From Magnetospirillum sp. XM-1 (GTDB taxonomy: Bacteria; Pseudomonadota; Alphaproteobacteria; Rhodospirillales; Magnetospirillaceae): a stretch of 64,000 bases of DNA. Below are positions 16,228 through 23,415 of the stretch, piece by piece. The notes under the pieces were generated by a model, which ran no database searches, was not told the DNA's origin, and saw only the letters and a list, made by a program, of their open reading frames with translations. Positions within the stretch are counted from its first letter, which is position 1, and every line of letters begins with the position of its first letter. The stretch covers positions 4,554,001 to 4,618,000 of the forward strand of contig NZ_LN997848.1 of assembly GCF_001511835.1 (NCBI RefSeq), in the 5' to 3' direction. The translations under genes were made by a program, and so were the position numbers.

Positions 16228-17561
16228 GGCGCCTTCTGCTGGCGGCCGGATTGTCCCTGGCCGCCCCCGCCACGGCCGACGAGGCCCTGTCGGGCGGGGC
16301 CTTCACCGTGTTCGAGAGCGGTCGGGCGGCCTTTTCGACCATGGCCCCCGCCTTGCCCGAGGCGCTTCACCGCGACTTCGCCCACGGCCGCACGGTGTTC
16401 AACCGCCCCTGGCTGGCCGCCCCGTCGCTCGACGAGCGCTTCACCGGGCTGGGGCCGCTGTTCAACCGGCTGTCCTGCGTCGCCTGCCATCCGCGCAATA
16501 GCGGCGGCTTCGCCCCCGAGGGGCCGGACGAGCCCATGCGCACCATGCTGGTCCGCCTGTCGGTACCGGGAGCCGACCCGCACGGCGGGCCCAAGCCCCA
16601 TCCCGCCTATGGCGACCAGCTGAACGAGGAAGGCGTCCCCGGCGTGCCCGGCGAGGGGCGCGCCATGATCCGCTGGCGCGAACGGCGCGAGACGCTGCCG
16701 GGCGGCGAAGTGGTCCGCCTGCGCCGCCCGGAGCTGCGCTTCGTGAGACTGGCCTATGGCCCGCTGGGAGCCGACGCCCTCACCTCCCCGCGCATCGCCC
16801 CGCCTGTCCACGGGCTGGGGCTGCTGGCCGCAATCCCCGAGACCGACATCCTGGCCATCGCCGCCGAAAACGGCGGCCGCCCCAACCGGGTGTGGGACGC
16901 CGGGCACGGCAAGACCGTGCTGGGCCGTTTCGGCTGGAAGGCCAACCAGCCCAGCGTCCACCAGCAACTGGCCGGAGCCATGCTGGGCGACATCGGCATC
17001 ACCTCGCCACTGTTTTCCGGACAGAACTGCGCCCCGGCCCAGGAGGCGTGCCGCCGGGCCGCCGCCCCGCCGCAGCCGGAGCTGACCGCCGGCCAGCTGC
17101 TGGCGCTGGAAACCTATCACCTGGGCCTGGGCGTGCCGGCGCGGCGCGGAATCGACGACCCCAGCGTGCGCCGGGGCGAGGCAATCTTCGCCGCCGCCGG
17201 CTGCGCCGCCTGCCACCGCCCTGTCCTGACCACCGGCCCCCATCCCTGGCTGGCGGAGCTGGGCGGACAGACGATCCATCCCTATACCGACCTGCTGCTC
17301 CACGACATGGGCGAGGGTCTGGCCGACGGCCGCCCCGACTTCCTGGCCAGCGGGCGGGAATGGCGCACGCCCCCGCTGTGGGGACTGGGGCTTCGCCCGG
17401 TGGTGGCCGAACGGGTCGGCCTGCTGCATGACGGCCGGGCGCGCAATGCGCTGGAAGCCATCCTCTGGCACGGCGGCCAGGCCAAAGCGGCCGCCGACGC
17501 GGTCCGCCGCCTGACTCCCGACGACCGGCGGGCGCTGCTGCGCTTTCTCGACAGCCTGTGA
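16224..17561 (+). CDS. Di-heme oxidoreductase-like protein (DUF1111)
   Basis: A 445-residue protein with a signal peptide and two CxxCH heme motifs: CVACH near residue 90 and CAACH near residue 328. The arrangement and motifs such as FNRLSCVACHPRNSGG and LLLHDMGEGLADGRPDF match the DUF1111 'thiol oxidoreductase-like' family, related to di-heme cytochrome c peroxidases. In other bacteria this family is often linked to iron-uptake genes. The start overlaps the previous stop (ATGA). In this unit it could reduce or release a metal chelate in the periplasm, which is inference. Confidence 0.85.
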   Translation: MRRLLLAAGLSLAAPATADEALSGGAFTVFESGRAAFSTMAPALPEALHRDFAHGRTVFNRPWLAAPSLDERFTGLGPLFNRLSCVACHPRNSGGFAPEGPDEPMRTMLVRLSVPGADPHGGPKPHPAYGDQLNEEGVPGVPGEGRAMIRWRERRETLPGGEVVRLRRPELRFVRLAYGPLGADALTSPRIAPPVHGLGLLAAIPETDILAIAAENGGRPNRVWDAGHGKTVLGRFGWKANQPSVHQQLAGAMLGDIGITSPLFSGQNCAPAQEACRRAAAPPQPELTAGQLLALETYHLGLGVPARRGIDDPSVRRGEAIFAAAGCAACHRPVLTTGPHPWLAELGGQTIHPYTDLLLHDMGEGLADGRPDFLASGREWRTPPLWGLGLRPVVAERVGLLHDGRARNALEAILWHGGQAKAAADAVRRLTPDDRRALLRFLDSL

Positions 17562-17563
17562 TG

Positions 17564-17588
17564 CGCTATAAATGACAGCAATATAGCG
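17564..17588. promoter_or_regulatory. Candidate ModE box before the short modE gene
   Basis: A 25-bp inverted repeat of the form CGCTAT-N13-ATAGCG with 7-bp perfect arms. It begins 3 bases after the DUF1111 stop and ends 71 bases before the short modE start. Confidence 0.65.
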
Positions 17589-17659
17589 AAAAATCAGCAG
17601 GTTGACGCTGAACCGGCAAACGGGTACGCCAGTCGCTGTCCAGCGACGGGAGAGGATCA

Positions 17660-18073
17660 ATGGCCGGCAAACCCGATCTGCGCGTGCAGGTGCGCATCGT
17701 CCCCCTGCTCGGCCCCGGCAAGATGCAGATGCTCGAAGCCATCGACCGCCACGGCTCCATCTCGGCGGCGGCGCGGGTGCTGGGCATCGCCTATCCCAAC
17801 GCCTGGAAGCTGGTGGACAACCTCAACCGCCATTTCCGCGAGCCGCTGGTGGAACGCGTCATGGGCGGCCGCCGGGGCGGCGGCGCCTCGCTGACCGCGA
17901 CGGGCCACGCCGTGCTGGGCATCTACCGCTCGGTGGAGACCAAGGCCAGGATCATGTTCGCCGGCGACATCGACGCGCTGGAAGCGCTGCTGTCTCCCGA
18001 TTCCGGCTGGACCGCCGAATGCGGCGGACAAGGCGACGGCAGCGGCCCGGCCGGCTGCCGGGACGGCGATTGA
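17660..18073 (+). CDS. ModE-like regulator with DNA-binding domain only
   Basis: A 137-residue protein. Residues 15-95 are the winged helix-turn-helix of ModE/LysR type (KMQMLEAIDRHGSISAAARVLGIAYPNAWKLVDNLN) followed by the characteristic GGRRGGGASLTATG turn. The molybdate-binding Mop/TOBE domains of full ModE are missing, and the C-terminus is short and Gly-rich. Domain-only ModE proteins occur in several proteobacteria. It may depend on the full ModE at 21394 or the Mop protein for sensing. The ATG at 17660 follows GGGAGAGGA. A 25-bp box lies upstream. Confidence 0.82.
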   Translation: MAGKPDLRVQVRIVPLLGPGKMQMLEAIDRHGSISAAARVLGIAYPNAWKLVDNLNRHFREPLVERVMGGRRGGGASLTATGHAVLGIYRSVETKARIMFAGDIDALEALLSPDSGWTAECGGQGDGSGPAGCRDGD

Positions 18074-18138
18074 TCAAGGTCACCCCGCCGCCGCCGCTTC
18101 CGTATTAATATCCGCCGCAATATAGCGGGAGGGGAGCG

Positions 18139-18795
18139 ATGGCGGCCATCTGCCAGAGCGGGATCAAGTGGGGCGACGACTGGCTGGTGCGGTACAGCGC
18201 CCGGCCCAACGATCCCGACATCCGCGCCCTGGCCCGCGTGCTGACCCACCGCTGCGCCTGCCCGGATGCGCCCTACCGCCACGCCCTGGGGCTCGAGCCC
18301 GAGGAGATCGAGGCCGTCACCACCCGGTTCTTCCCGGCGGCCGAGGACGCCGGCTGGCCCATCAGCGGCTGCTGGCGCCGCCACAGCGCCGAGACCAGCC
18401 GGAGCGGCGTCGCCTGCCACGACCAGCGCCCCGATCCGGGCTATGGCCGCTTCAGCCGCTCGCTGCTGGAGCAGGAGGAGCAGGACCTTTGCCGCCTGTT
18501 CCTCAACCACGCCTCGGGCGGCGGAATATGGCCGGTGATCTTCGCCCGGCTGATCGCCCGGGCCTGCATGGAACCCGAGCATCTGTGGATGAGCCTGGGG
18601 CTGGAGGGCCGCGACCAGTTGAGCGGCATCCTGGAGCGTCACTTCGCCCCCCTGGCGGCCCGGAACGACCGGGACATGCGCTGGAAGAAGTTCTTCTACA
18701 AGCTTCTGTGCGACGAGGAGAAGGTCTGGACCTGCACCGCCAGTTCCTGCGAGATCTGCCCCCACCACCCGGAATGCTACGGTCCCGAACTCTGA
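18139..18795 (+). CDS. nifQ: NifQ, molybdenum donor for nitrogenase cofactor synthesis
   Basis: A 218-residue protein with the NifQ C-terminal cysteine motif: CTASSCEICPHHPEC (C-x5-C-x2-C-x5-C), preceded by the conserved MRWKKFFYK and ARACMEPEHLWMSLGL. Known NifQ carries a Mo-Fe-S cluster and delivers molybdenum for FeMo-co synthesis on NifEN. The ATG at 18139 sits behind GGGAGGGGA. A half-site TATAGCG lies at 18121-18127, directly before the ribosome site. It converges with a second nifQ-like gene, 10 bases apart. Confidence 0.92.
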   Translation: MAAICQSGIKWGDDWLVRYSARPNDPDIRALARVLTHRCACPDAPYRHALGLEPEEIEAVTTRFFPAAEDAGWPISGCWRRHSAETSRSGVACHDQRPDPGYGRFSRSLLEQEEQDLCRLFLNHASGGGIWPVIFARLIARACMEPEHLWMSLGLEGRDQLSGILERHFAPLAARNDRDMRWKKFFYKLLCDEEKVWTCTASSCEICPHHPECYGPEL

Positions 18796-18805
18796 AGGGG
18801 CACGC

Positions 18806-19369
18806 CTAATCCTCGTTCCCATAGCAATGGGCGAAATCGGGGCAGACGTCGCAGACCGGCGACTTGCAGACATAGACGCCCTCGGCCTGGCACATCTCGC
18901 GGTAAAAGAACTTCTTCCAGCGCATGTGCCGGACATTGCGCCCCGCCACGCCGGGGAAATGGCGGTGCAGCATGTCCGACAGCTCCTGGCGGTGGCGCAG
19001 GCCCAGGCTGATCCACAGATGCTCGGGCCGCAGCGAACGGCGGGCCACGATACGGGCCAGCCATTCCTCGATCTCGACGCCCGAGGCCCGGCCGGCCAGC
19101 AGCAGGGCGCGATAGTCGGGCTCCTCGATGGCGTCGTCGCCGGCGCCGGCATCAGCGGCCGCCAGTTCGCCGGGCGCGAAGGCCCCGGGAAAGGCCGCGT
19201 CCAGCAGGCGGGCCAGGACGGCGCCGTCCAGGCCCAAGGCCTCGGGCAAGGGGGAGCCGCCTTCCGCCAGGGACAGCGAAATCACCGAGGCCAGCACATG
19301 GCGGTCCGGTTCATGAAGATCGCTTCGGGCCACCATCAGCCGGCCGTAAATACCGCGTGTCCTGGTCAT
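18806..19369 (-). CDS. Second NifQ-like protein
   Basis: A 187-residue protein. It shares RPEHLWISLGLRHRQELSDMLHRHFP, MRWKKFFYREMC and CKSPVCDVCPDFAHC with the neighbouring NifQ, so the cluster-binding cysteines are kept. The N-terminal half differs strongly and is shorter. It is the last gene of a modA-nifX-like-nifQ unit on the minus strand, 14 bases after the nifX-like gene. It may be a paralogue serving a different condition or partner. Confidence 0.88.
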   Translation of the reverse strand: MTRTRGIYGRLMVARSDLHEPDRHVLASVISLSLAEGGSPLPEALGLDGAVLARLLDAAFPGAFAPGELAAADAGAGDDAIEEPDYRALLLAGRASGVEIEEWLARIVARRSLRPEHLWISLGLRHRQELSDMLHRHFPGVAGRNVRHMRWKKFFYREMCQAEGVYVCKSPVCDVCPDFAHCYGNED

Positions 19370-19383
19370 CGTTCCTGCGGCAA

Positions 19384-19749
19384 TCAGCCGTTGATGCTTT
19401 CGCGGCGATATTTCTGCTCCGCCTGGCGCAGCCAGAGCGGCGCATGGCCACGCATTCCATCACGTAGTGCCTCCAAAGCCAGTGCGACAGGCTCTCCGGC
19501 AAATTTCCGGATGGGGATCACCTGAAGCCGCGCCAGTTGGAACTCCCCATCGGCGTCGACGTCGGCGGCGAACACCAGCCGGCACCCTGCCATGGCCCGG
19601 AGGCGGAGCGAGGGATCGCCGTCCGCCAGGGTCTCCAGGCCGAGATAGCGGTATCCCTCCTCGTCGACCTCGTAGAGCATCAGGTGCCTTACCCAGCCGA
19701 GATGGGCGTCGACGCGGGCCAGGTCCTGGGTGGCGATGGCGACCTTCAT
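19384..19749 (-). CDS. NifX/NafY-like FeMo-cofactor-binding protein
   Basis: A 121-residue single-domain protein. MKVAIATQD...VDAHLGWVRHLMLYEV and a C-terminal ALRDGMRGHAPLWLRQAE match the dinitrogenase iron-molybdenum cofactor biosynthesis domain (NifX/NifY/NafY). Known members bind FeMo-co or its precursor NifB-co. It lies between modA and the second nifQ-like gene, so molybdate import, cofactor carriage and molybdenum donation are in one unit. Which member of the family it is cannot be decided. Confidence 0.82.
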   Translation of the reverse strand: MKVAIATQDLARVDAHLGWVRHLMLYEVDEEGYRYLGLETLADGDPSLRLRAMAGCRLVFAADVDADGEFQLARLQVIPIRKFAGEPVALALEALRDGMRGHAPLWLRQAEQKYRRESING

Positions 19750-19785
19750 GGCGGCGTCTCCTCACCGGTGGCCGGCCCGCCCGGC

Positions 19786-20556
19786 TCAGTTGACCTTGAA
19801 ACCGTATTTGGCGAACACGCCCTTGGCCTCGTTGGTGCGCAAGGTGTCGAGATAGGCCCGGGCGGCGGTGCTCTCCTTGCCGGCCACCAGGGCGAAGGGA
19901 TAGACGATGGGATCGTGCATGGTGTCGGGGAACACGCCGACCACCTTGACCTTCTTGCTGACCGCCGCATCGGTGGCGTAGACCACCCCCAGCGGCACCT
20001 CGCCCCGCTCGACGAAGGCCAGCGCGGCGCGCACCGAATCCGTGGCGGCGATCCTGGCGCTGACCTTGCCCCACTGCCCGGCCCGCTCCATGGCCTGGCG
20101 GAAATAGAGGCCGACCGGCACGGCGTCCGGGTTGCCGGTGGCGATGCGCCCCTCGCCGGCCAGGGCGACGATGTCGGTCTTGGGCGTCAGTTCGACCTTG
20201 CCCTGCTTGGACTCGGCCGGCGCGATCAGCACCAGGGTGTTGCCCAGCAGGTTGAAGCGGGTGTCGGGGCTGATCAGCTTCTTGCCCGCCAGATAGTCCA
20301 TCCAGTTCAAGTCGGCGGAGGCGAAGACCTGACCGGGGCCACCCTGCTCCACCTGCTTGGCCAGCGCCGAGGAGGCGGCGTAGGACGGCACCACCTTGTT
20401 GCCGGTCCTGGCGGTGAAGCTCTCGTTGATCTCGTTCAGGGCGTTGGTCAGCGAGGCGGCGGCGAACACCACCACATCCTCGGCGCGGGCCCCCGCCGTC
20501 ACGGCCAGGCAGAGGGCGAAGCCGGCGGCGGCTCCCAGCAGGCGCTTCATCAGCAT
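19786..20556 (-). CDS. modA: ModA, periplasmic molybdate-binding protein
   Basis: A 256-residue protein with a signal peptide (KRLLGAAAGFALCLAVTAGARA) and the ModA signature DVVVFAAASLTNALNEI, plus ASADLNWMDYL, VPVGLYFRQAME and GVVYATDAA. It captures molybdate for the ModBC transporter, whose genes are not in this window. The ATG at 20556 is preceded by GGAG at 7 bases; another ATG two codons later is possible. A candidate ModE box begins 22 bases upstream. Confidence 0.93.
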   Translation of the reverse strand: MLMKRLLGAAAGFALCLAVTAGARAEDVVVFAAASLTNALNEINESFTARTGNKVVPSYAASSALAKQVEQGGPGQVFASADLNWMDYLAGKKLISPDTRFNLLGNTLVLIAPAESKQGKVELTPKTDIVALAGEGRIATGNPDAVPVGLYFRQAMERAGQWGKVSARIAATDSVRAALAFVERGEVPLGVVYATDAAVSKKVKVVGVFPDTMHDPIVYPFALVAGKESTAARAYLDTLRTNEAKGVFAKYGFKVN

Positions 20557-20577
20557 GACGCAACTCCATCGTCGGAT

Positions 20578-20602
20578 CGAAATATAGTCGATGTATATAT
20601 CG
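20578..20602. promoter_or_regulatory. Candidate ModE box at the modA start
   Basis: A 25-bp imperfect inverted repeat: CGAAATATA, 7-base spacer, TATATATCG (one arm mismatch). It lies 22 bases before the modA ATG, where a bound repressor would block transcription. Confidence 0.55.
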
Positions 20603-20783
20603 AAACCCCAGCCCGGGCAATCCCGATCGGCCGGCGAATCGGAAGCAGGGCCGGGACGAACCTCCGCCGGGCCTGGAAGGGACACCGGGCGGAGGCCGTG
20701 AGTGGGGACAGGAAGATCGCCCACCACGAAACGGATCGTCTCGACAAAAAGCGTTATATCAAAAATATAATTTAATGCAATGG

Positions 20784-20808
20784 CGATATGAAGCTGCACA
20801 CCATATCG
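20784..20808. promoter_or_regulatory. Candidate ModE box 1 between modA and mop
   Basis: The 25-bp core CGATAT-N13-ATATCG sits within perfect 9-bp arms GGCGATATG and CATATCGCC (20782-20810). It lies in the 546-bp gene-free region between divergent modA and mop. Confidence 0.6.
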
Positions 20809-20910
20809 CCTCCCCGTCCATGGCACCAAACCGCAGAAGGCCGGGCAAACAGGGTACAGAGAGCCACCCCACCACAGACAAAACATCGTAAAATATGTAT
20901 AAAGCGAATG

Positions 20911-20935
20911 CGCTATCAAGCCAAACAATATAGCG
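20911..20935. promoter_or_regulatory. Candidate ModE box 2 between modA and mop
   Basis: 25 bp, CGCTAT-N13-ATAGCG. Its right half CAATATAGCG is identical to that of the box at 17564-17588. Confidence 0.6.
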
Positions 20936-20965
20936 AATATACACGACATTTCAGGCCACATCACC

Positions 20966-20990
20966 CGATATTAACTTAACCAACATAACG
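20966..20990. promoter_or_regulatory. Candidate ModE box 3, upstream of mop
   Basis: 25 bp, CGATAT-N13-ATAACG. It ends 112 bases before the mop start and begins 30 bases after box 2. The rest of the modA-mop intergenic region is AT-rich and holds no gene that I can support. Confidence 0.55.
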
Positions 20991-21102
20991 AAATGCAAAC
21001 ATAATTCTTATTTTTAATTGACCTCGCAAGATGATCACCCATATTTTCCTGATCGGGCACGCTTCATGGGCGCCCCATCACGGTTCTTCTGGAGAATTCC
21101 CA

Positions 21103-21306
21103 ATGAAACTCAGCGCTCGCAACGCCCTGAAGGGCAAGGTCGTGGACATTTCCAAGGGCCAGGTGGTGGCCAAGGTCAAGGTGGACGTGGGCGGGCAGTT
21201 CATCACCTCCCTGATCTCCATCGAGGCCATCGAGGATCTGGCCCTCAAGGTCGGCGACGACGTTTCCGCCATCATCAAGGCGTCGGAAGTAATCATCGGC
21301 AAGTAG
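21103..21306 (+). CDS. mop: Mop, molbindin (molybdate-binding storage protein)
   Basis: A 67-residue single Mop/TOBE domain beginning LSARNALKGKVVDI, where SARN is the molybdate-binding motif, and ending DVSAIIKASEVIIGK. Known molbindins form hexamers that bind several molybdate ions and buffer cytoplasmic molybdate. The ATG at 21103 has GGAG upstream. A modE gene follows after 87 bases, with its own operator-like repeat. Confidence 0.94.
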   Translation: MKLSARNALKGKVVDISKGQVVAKVKVDVGGQFITSLISIEAIEDLALKVGDDVSAIIKASEVIIGK

Positions 21307-21357
21307 GCTTGCCCGCCCCCTCCCGCCGCCATTTTCAAGCTGACGTCCGGGGTCCAT

Positions 21358-21382
21358 CGTAATATATTCTGATTATATTACG
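21358..21382. promoter_or_regulatory. Candidate ModE box overlapping the modE ribosome site
   Basis: A perfect 9-bp inverted repeat CGTAATATA / TATATTACG with a 7-base spacer, 25 bp in total. Its last base is the first G of the GGAGG ribosome site before the GTG at 21394, so binding would shut off modE directly (autoregulation, inferred). Confidence 0.65.
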
Positions 21383-21393
21383 GAGGACCCCGC

Positions 21394-22188
21394 GTGAGCG
21401 AAGACCAGATCGAAGCCATCCTGGCCCTTAAGGGAAGCAATCGCTCGCCGGTGGGGCGGGACCGCATCGCCCTGCTGGAGGCGGTGGCCGCCCACGGCAG
21501 CATCACCAAGGCGGCCCAGGCGGTGGGCCTCAGCTACAAGGCGGCCTGGGACGCCCTGGCCGCGGTCAACAACCTGCTGCCCCGCCCGGCGGTTTCCGCC
21601 CAGGCCGGGGGCAAGCACGGCGGCGGCGCCATGGTCACCGAGGACGGCCAGGCCCTGATCACCGCCTTCAGGATGCTGGAGGAACGCTTCGCCCGCGCCG
21701 CCGCCCTGTTCGCCGCCAGCGCCTCCCCCCTTGATCCCCTGACCCTGATCCGGAGCCTCGGCATGAAGACCAGCGCCCGCAACGCCTTCCGCTGCACCGT
21801 CGAGGACATCCGCCCCGGCGCGGTGAATTCCGAGGTCATCTTGCGCCTCACCGATCAGCTTACCCTGGCCGCCGTGGTCACCGCCGAAAGCATGGAGGAC
21901 CTGGGCATCGCCAAGGGCCAGGCGGTGACGGCGCTGGTCAAGGCCTCGTTCGTCATGCTGGCCGCCGGCAGCGAATGCCCGCCGGTCTCCGCCCGCAACC
22001 GCATTCCCGGCATCGTCGCCCGGCGCGACGACGGCCCGGTCAGCGCCGAGGTGATCCTCGACATCGGCGGCGGAAAGACCGTCGCGGCGGTGGTCACCCG
22101 CGACGGCGCCGACGAGCTGGAACTGATCCCCGGCGAAGCGGCCTGGGCCCTGTTCAAGGCCTCCCACGTCATCCTGGCGGTGGAATAG
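21394..22188 (+). CDS. modE: ModE, molybdate-responsive transcriptional regulator
   Basis: A 264-residue full-length ModE. Residues 20-110 are the winged helix-turn-helix (LLEAVAAHGSITKAAQAVGLSYKAAWDALAAVNNL, then the GGKHGGGAMVTEDG turn). Two Mop/TOBE domains follow, each with a SARN motif (TSARNAFRCTV and VSARNRIPGIV) that binds molybdate at the dimer interface. It starts at GTG 21394 with GGAGG 7 bases upstream. In known systems Mo-bound ModE represses modA and activates molybdoenzyme genes. Confidence 0.94.
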   Translation: MSEDQIEAILALKGSNRSPVGRDRIALLEAVAAHGSITKAAQAVGLSYKAAWDALAAVNNLLPRPAVSAQAGGKHGGGAMVTEDGQALITAFRMLEERFARAAALFAASASPLDPLTLIRSLGMKTSARNAFRCTVEDIRPGAVNSEVILRLTDQLTLAAVVTAESMEDLGIAKGQAVTALVKASFVMLAAGSECPPVSARNRIPGIVARRDDGPVSAEVILDIGGGKTVAAVVTRDGADELELIPGEAAWALFKASHVILAVE

Positions 22189-22330
22189 ACCATACCCGTC
22201 CCATTCCGCCCCCGCGTTCCGGCCTGAGAAAAGTCCGGGATCCGGGTTGCCATGGCCTCGACGCCTCCCCCATCATGGGGGCGAGAGGACATCGGCCTTT
22301 CGGCCGAACCGCGTGAACTCGGAGAAGGAC

Positions 22331-22738
22331 ATGATTCACCTGGTCAAGCTGGCAGTGGGCTGCGACGGCATCGACGCCCTGAAGGCGTTCCAGGCGGCGC
22401 GGCTGGCTGCCTTCGGCCACATCTTCCACCTGACCCGCTCCGTTCCCAAGCGCGCCGACGAACTGACCGGGGACGGCTCGATCTATTGGGTCATCAAGGG
22501 CTTCATCGCGGCGCGCCAGCGGGTGCTGGAGGTGCAGAAAGACTGGGACGAGGAAGGACGGCCGCGCTGCCGCCTGATCCTGGACGCAAAGGTGGTCAAC
22601 GTGGAATCGCGCGCCATGAAGCCGTTCCAGGGCTGGCGCTACCTGCCCCCCGAATCCGCCCCGCGGGACCGCCGCCCCGGCGAGCAGGAACCGCCCCCCG
22701 AAATGGCCGCCGAATTGCGGGCGCTGGGGCTGATCTGA
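22331..22738 (+). CDS. DUF1489-family protein
   Basis: A 135-residue protein starting MIHLVKLAVGCDGIDAL, the hallmark of DUF1489, a conserved alphaproteobacterial family of unknown function. No signal peptide or membrane segment. The ATG at 22331 follows GGAGAAGGA. It is a single-gene unit with a strong terminator 50 bases downstream. Confidence 0.85.
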   Translation: MIHLVKLAVGCDGIDALKAFQAARLAAFGHIFHLTRSVPKRADELTGDGSIYWVIKGFIAARQRVLEVQKDWDEEGRPRCRLILDAKVVNVESRAMKPFQGWRYLPPESAPRDRRPGEQEPPPEMAAELRALGLI

Positions 22739-22788
22739 TTGCCCGGCGGACACCGCGCCCCGGCCGCCCAATCCCGTATCCAGAATCG

Positions 22789-22823
22789 AAAACGCCGCCA
22801 CCCCAAAAGGTTGGCGGCGTTTT
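22789..22823 (+). terminator. Rho-independent terminator after the DUF1489 gene
   Basis: Perfect 12-bp arms AAAACGCCGCCA and TGGCGGCGTTTT with an 11-base loop, followed by GTTTTGG. The stem's own T-run and the next Ts fit an intrinsic terminator. Confidence 0.82.
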
Positions 22824-23028
22824 GTTTTGGTTGCCGGCGCCCGGCCTAGCCATGGGATCAGCCGGGGCGGCGGCTCGGATCGTTTCGCCCGCATGGGGAA
22901 AAGCCCCTTATGCCGCTGGATGCCTCAAGCCATTTGAGCCACGCAAGGCTTGCCACCAATTATGGCATTTCACGCAAAGATACCTTTGGGATATATAATG
23001 TGGCCTGCCCATGTCTTTTGGAGGCGAT

Positions 23029-23415
23029 GTGGTCGTGCTGAACAGAACCGTTTTGGTGGCGGATGACAATCCTCTGGTTACCCAGCTTCTTGCGCACCGC
23101 CTCGGATCGAGGGGCTTCAACGTCGTGGCGGTGGAAGATGGCGTGAAGGCGGTCGAGGCCGCCCATCGATTGATGCCCGACATCCTTGTGCTCGATGGCA
23201 TGATGCCCGGCCTTGACGGCTTTGCCGTCATCAAGACCTTGAAGGCCAACGATGCGACCGCGTCGATTCCCATCCTGATGCTCAGTTCCCTCAAGGGGGA
23301 AAAGGACATCGTGGGTGCGCTCTCGGCCGGCGCTTCCGACTATCTGGTCAAGCCCTTCATCCCCGAGGAGCTGGTTTTGCGGGTCAAGCGTCTGCTGGAG
23401 GCGCCCAGGCAATGA
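23029..23415 (+). CDS. CheY-like receiver protein, first gene of the exopolysaccharide operon
   Basis: A stand-alone receiver domain of about 128 residues. It shows VLVADDNPLV (acidic pair), the phosphoacceptor in PDILVLDGMMPGLDG, the switch serine in ILMLSSLKG and the lysine in DYLVKPF. There is no output domain. GGAGG at 23020-23024 favours the GTG at 23029 (or 23035); an in-frame ATG at 23011 has no ribosome site. It overlaps the next gene by ATGA. A TATAAT at 22994 could be a -10 element. It may be a phosphorylation target of the kinase at 27049. Confidence 0.85.
   Translation: MVVLNRTVLVADDNPLVTQLLAHRLGSRGFNVVAVEDGVKAVEAAHRLMPDILVLDGMMPGLDGFAVIKTLKANDATASIPILMLSSLKGEKDIVGALSAGASDYLVKPFIPEELVLRVKRLLEAPRQ

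Noticed and set aside
18101..18127. Eighth ModE box before nifQ
   Set aside because: Only the right half (TATAGCG) fits; the left half does not match CGNNAT at the 25-bp spacing. Kept as a half-site only.
20752..20776. Further ModE box starting with CGTTAT in the modA-mop region
   Set aside because: The right half at 25-bp spacing is not ATNNCG, so it is at most a half-site.
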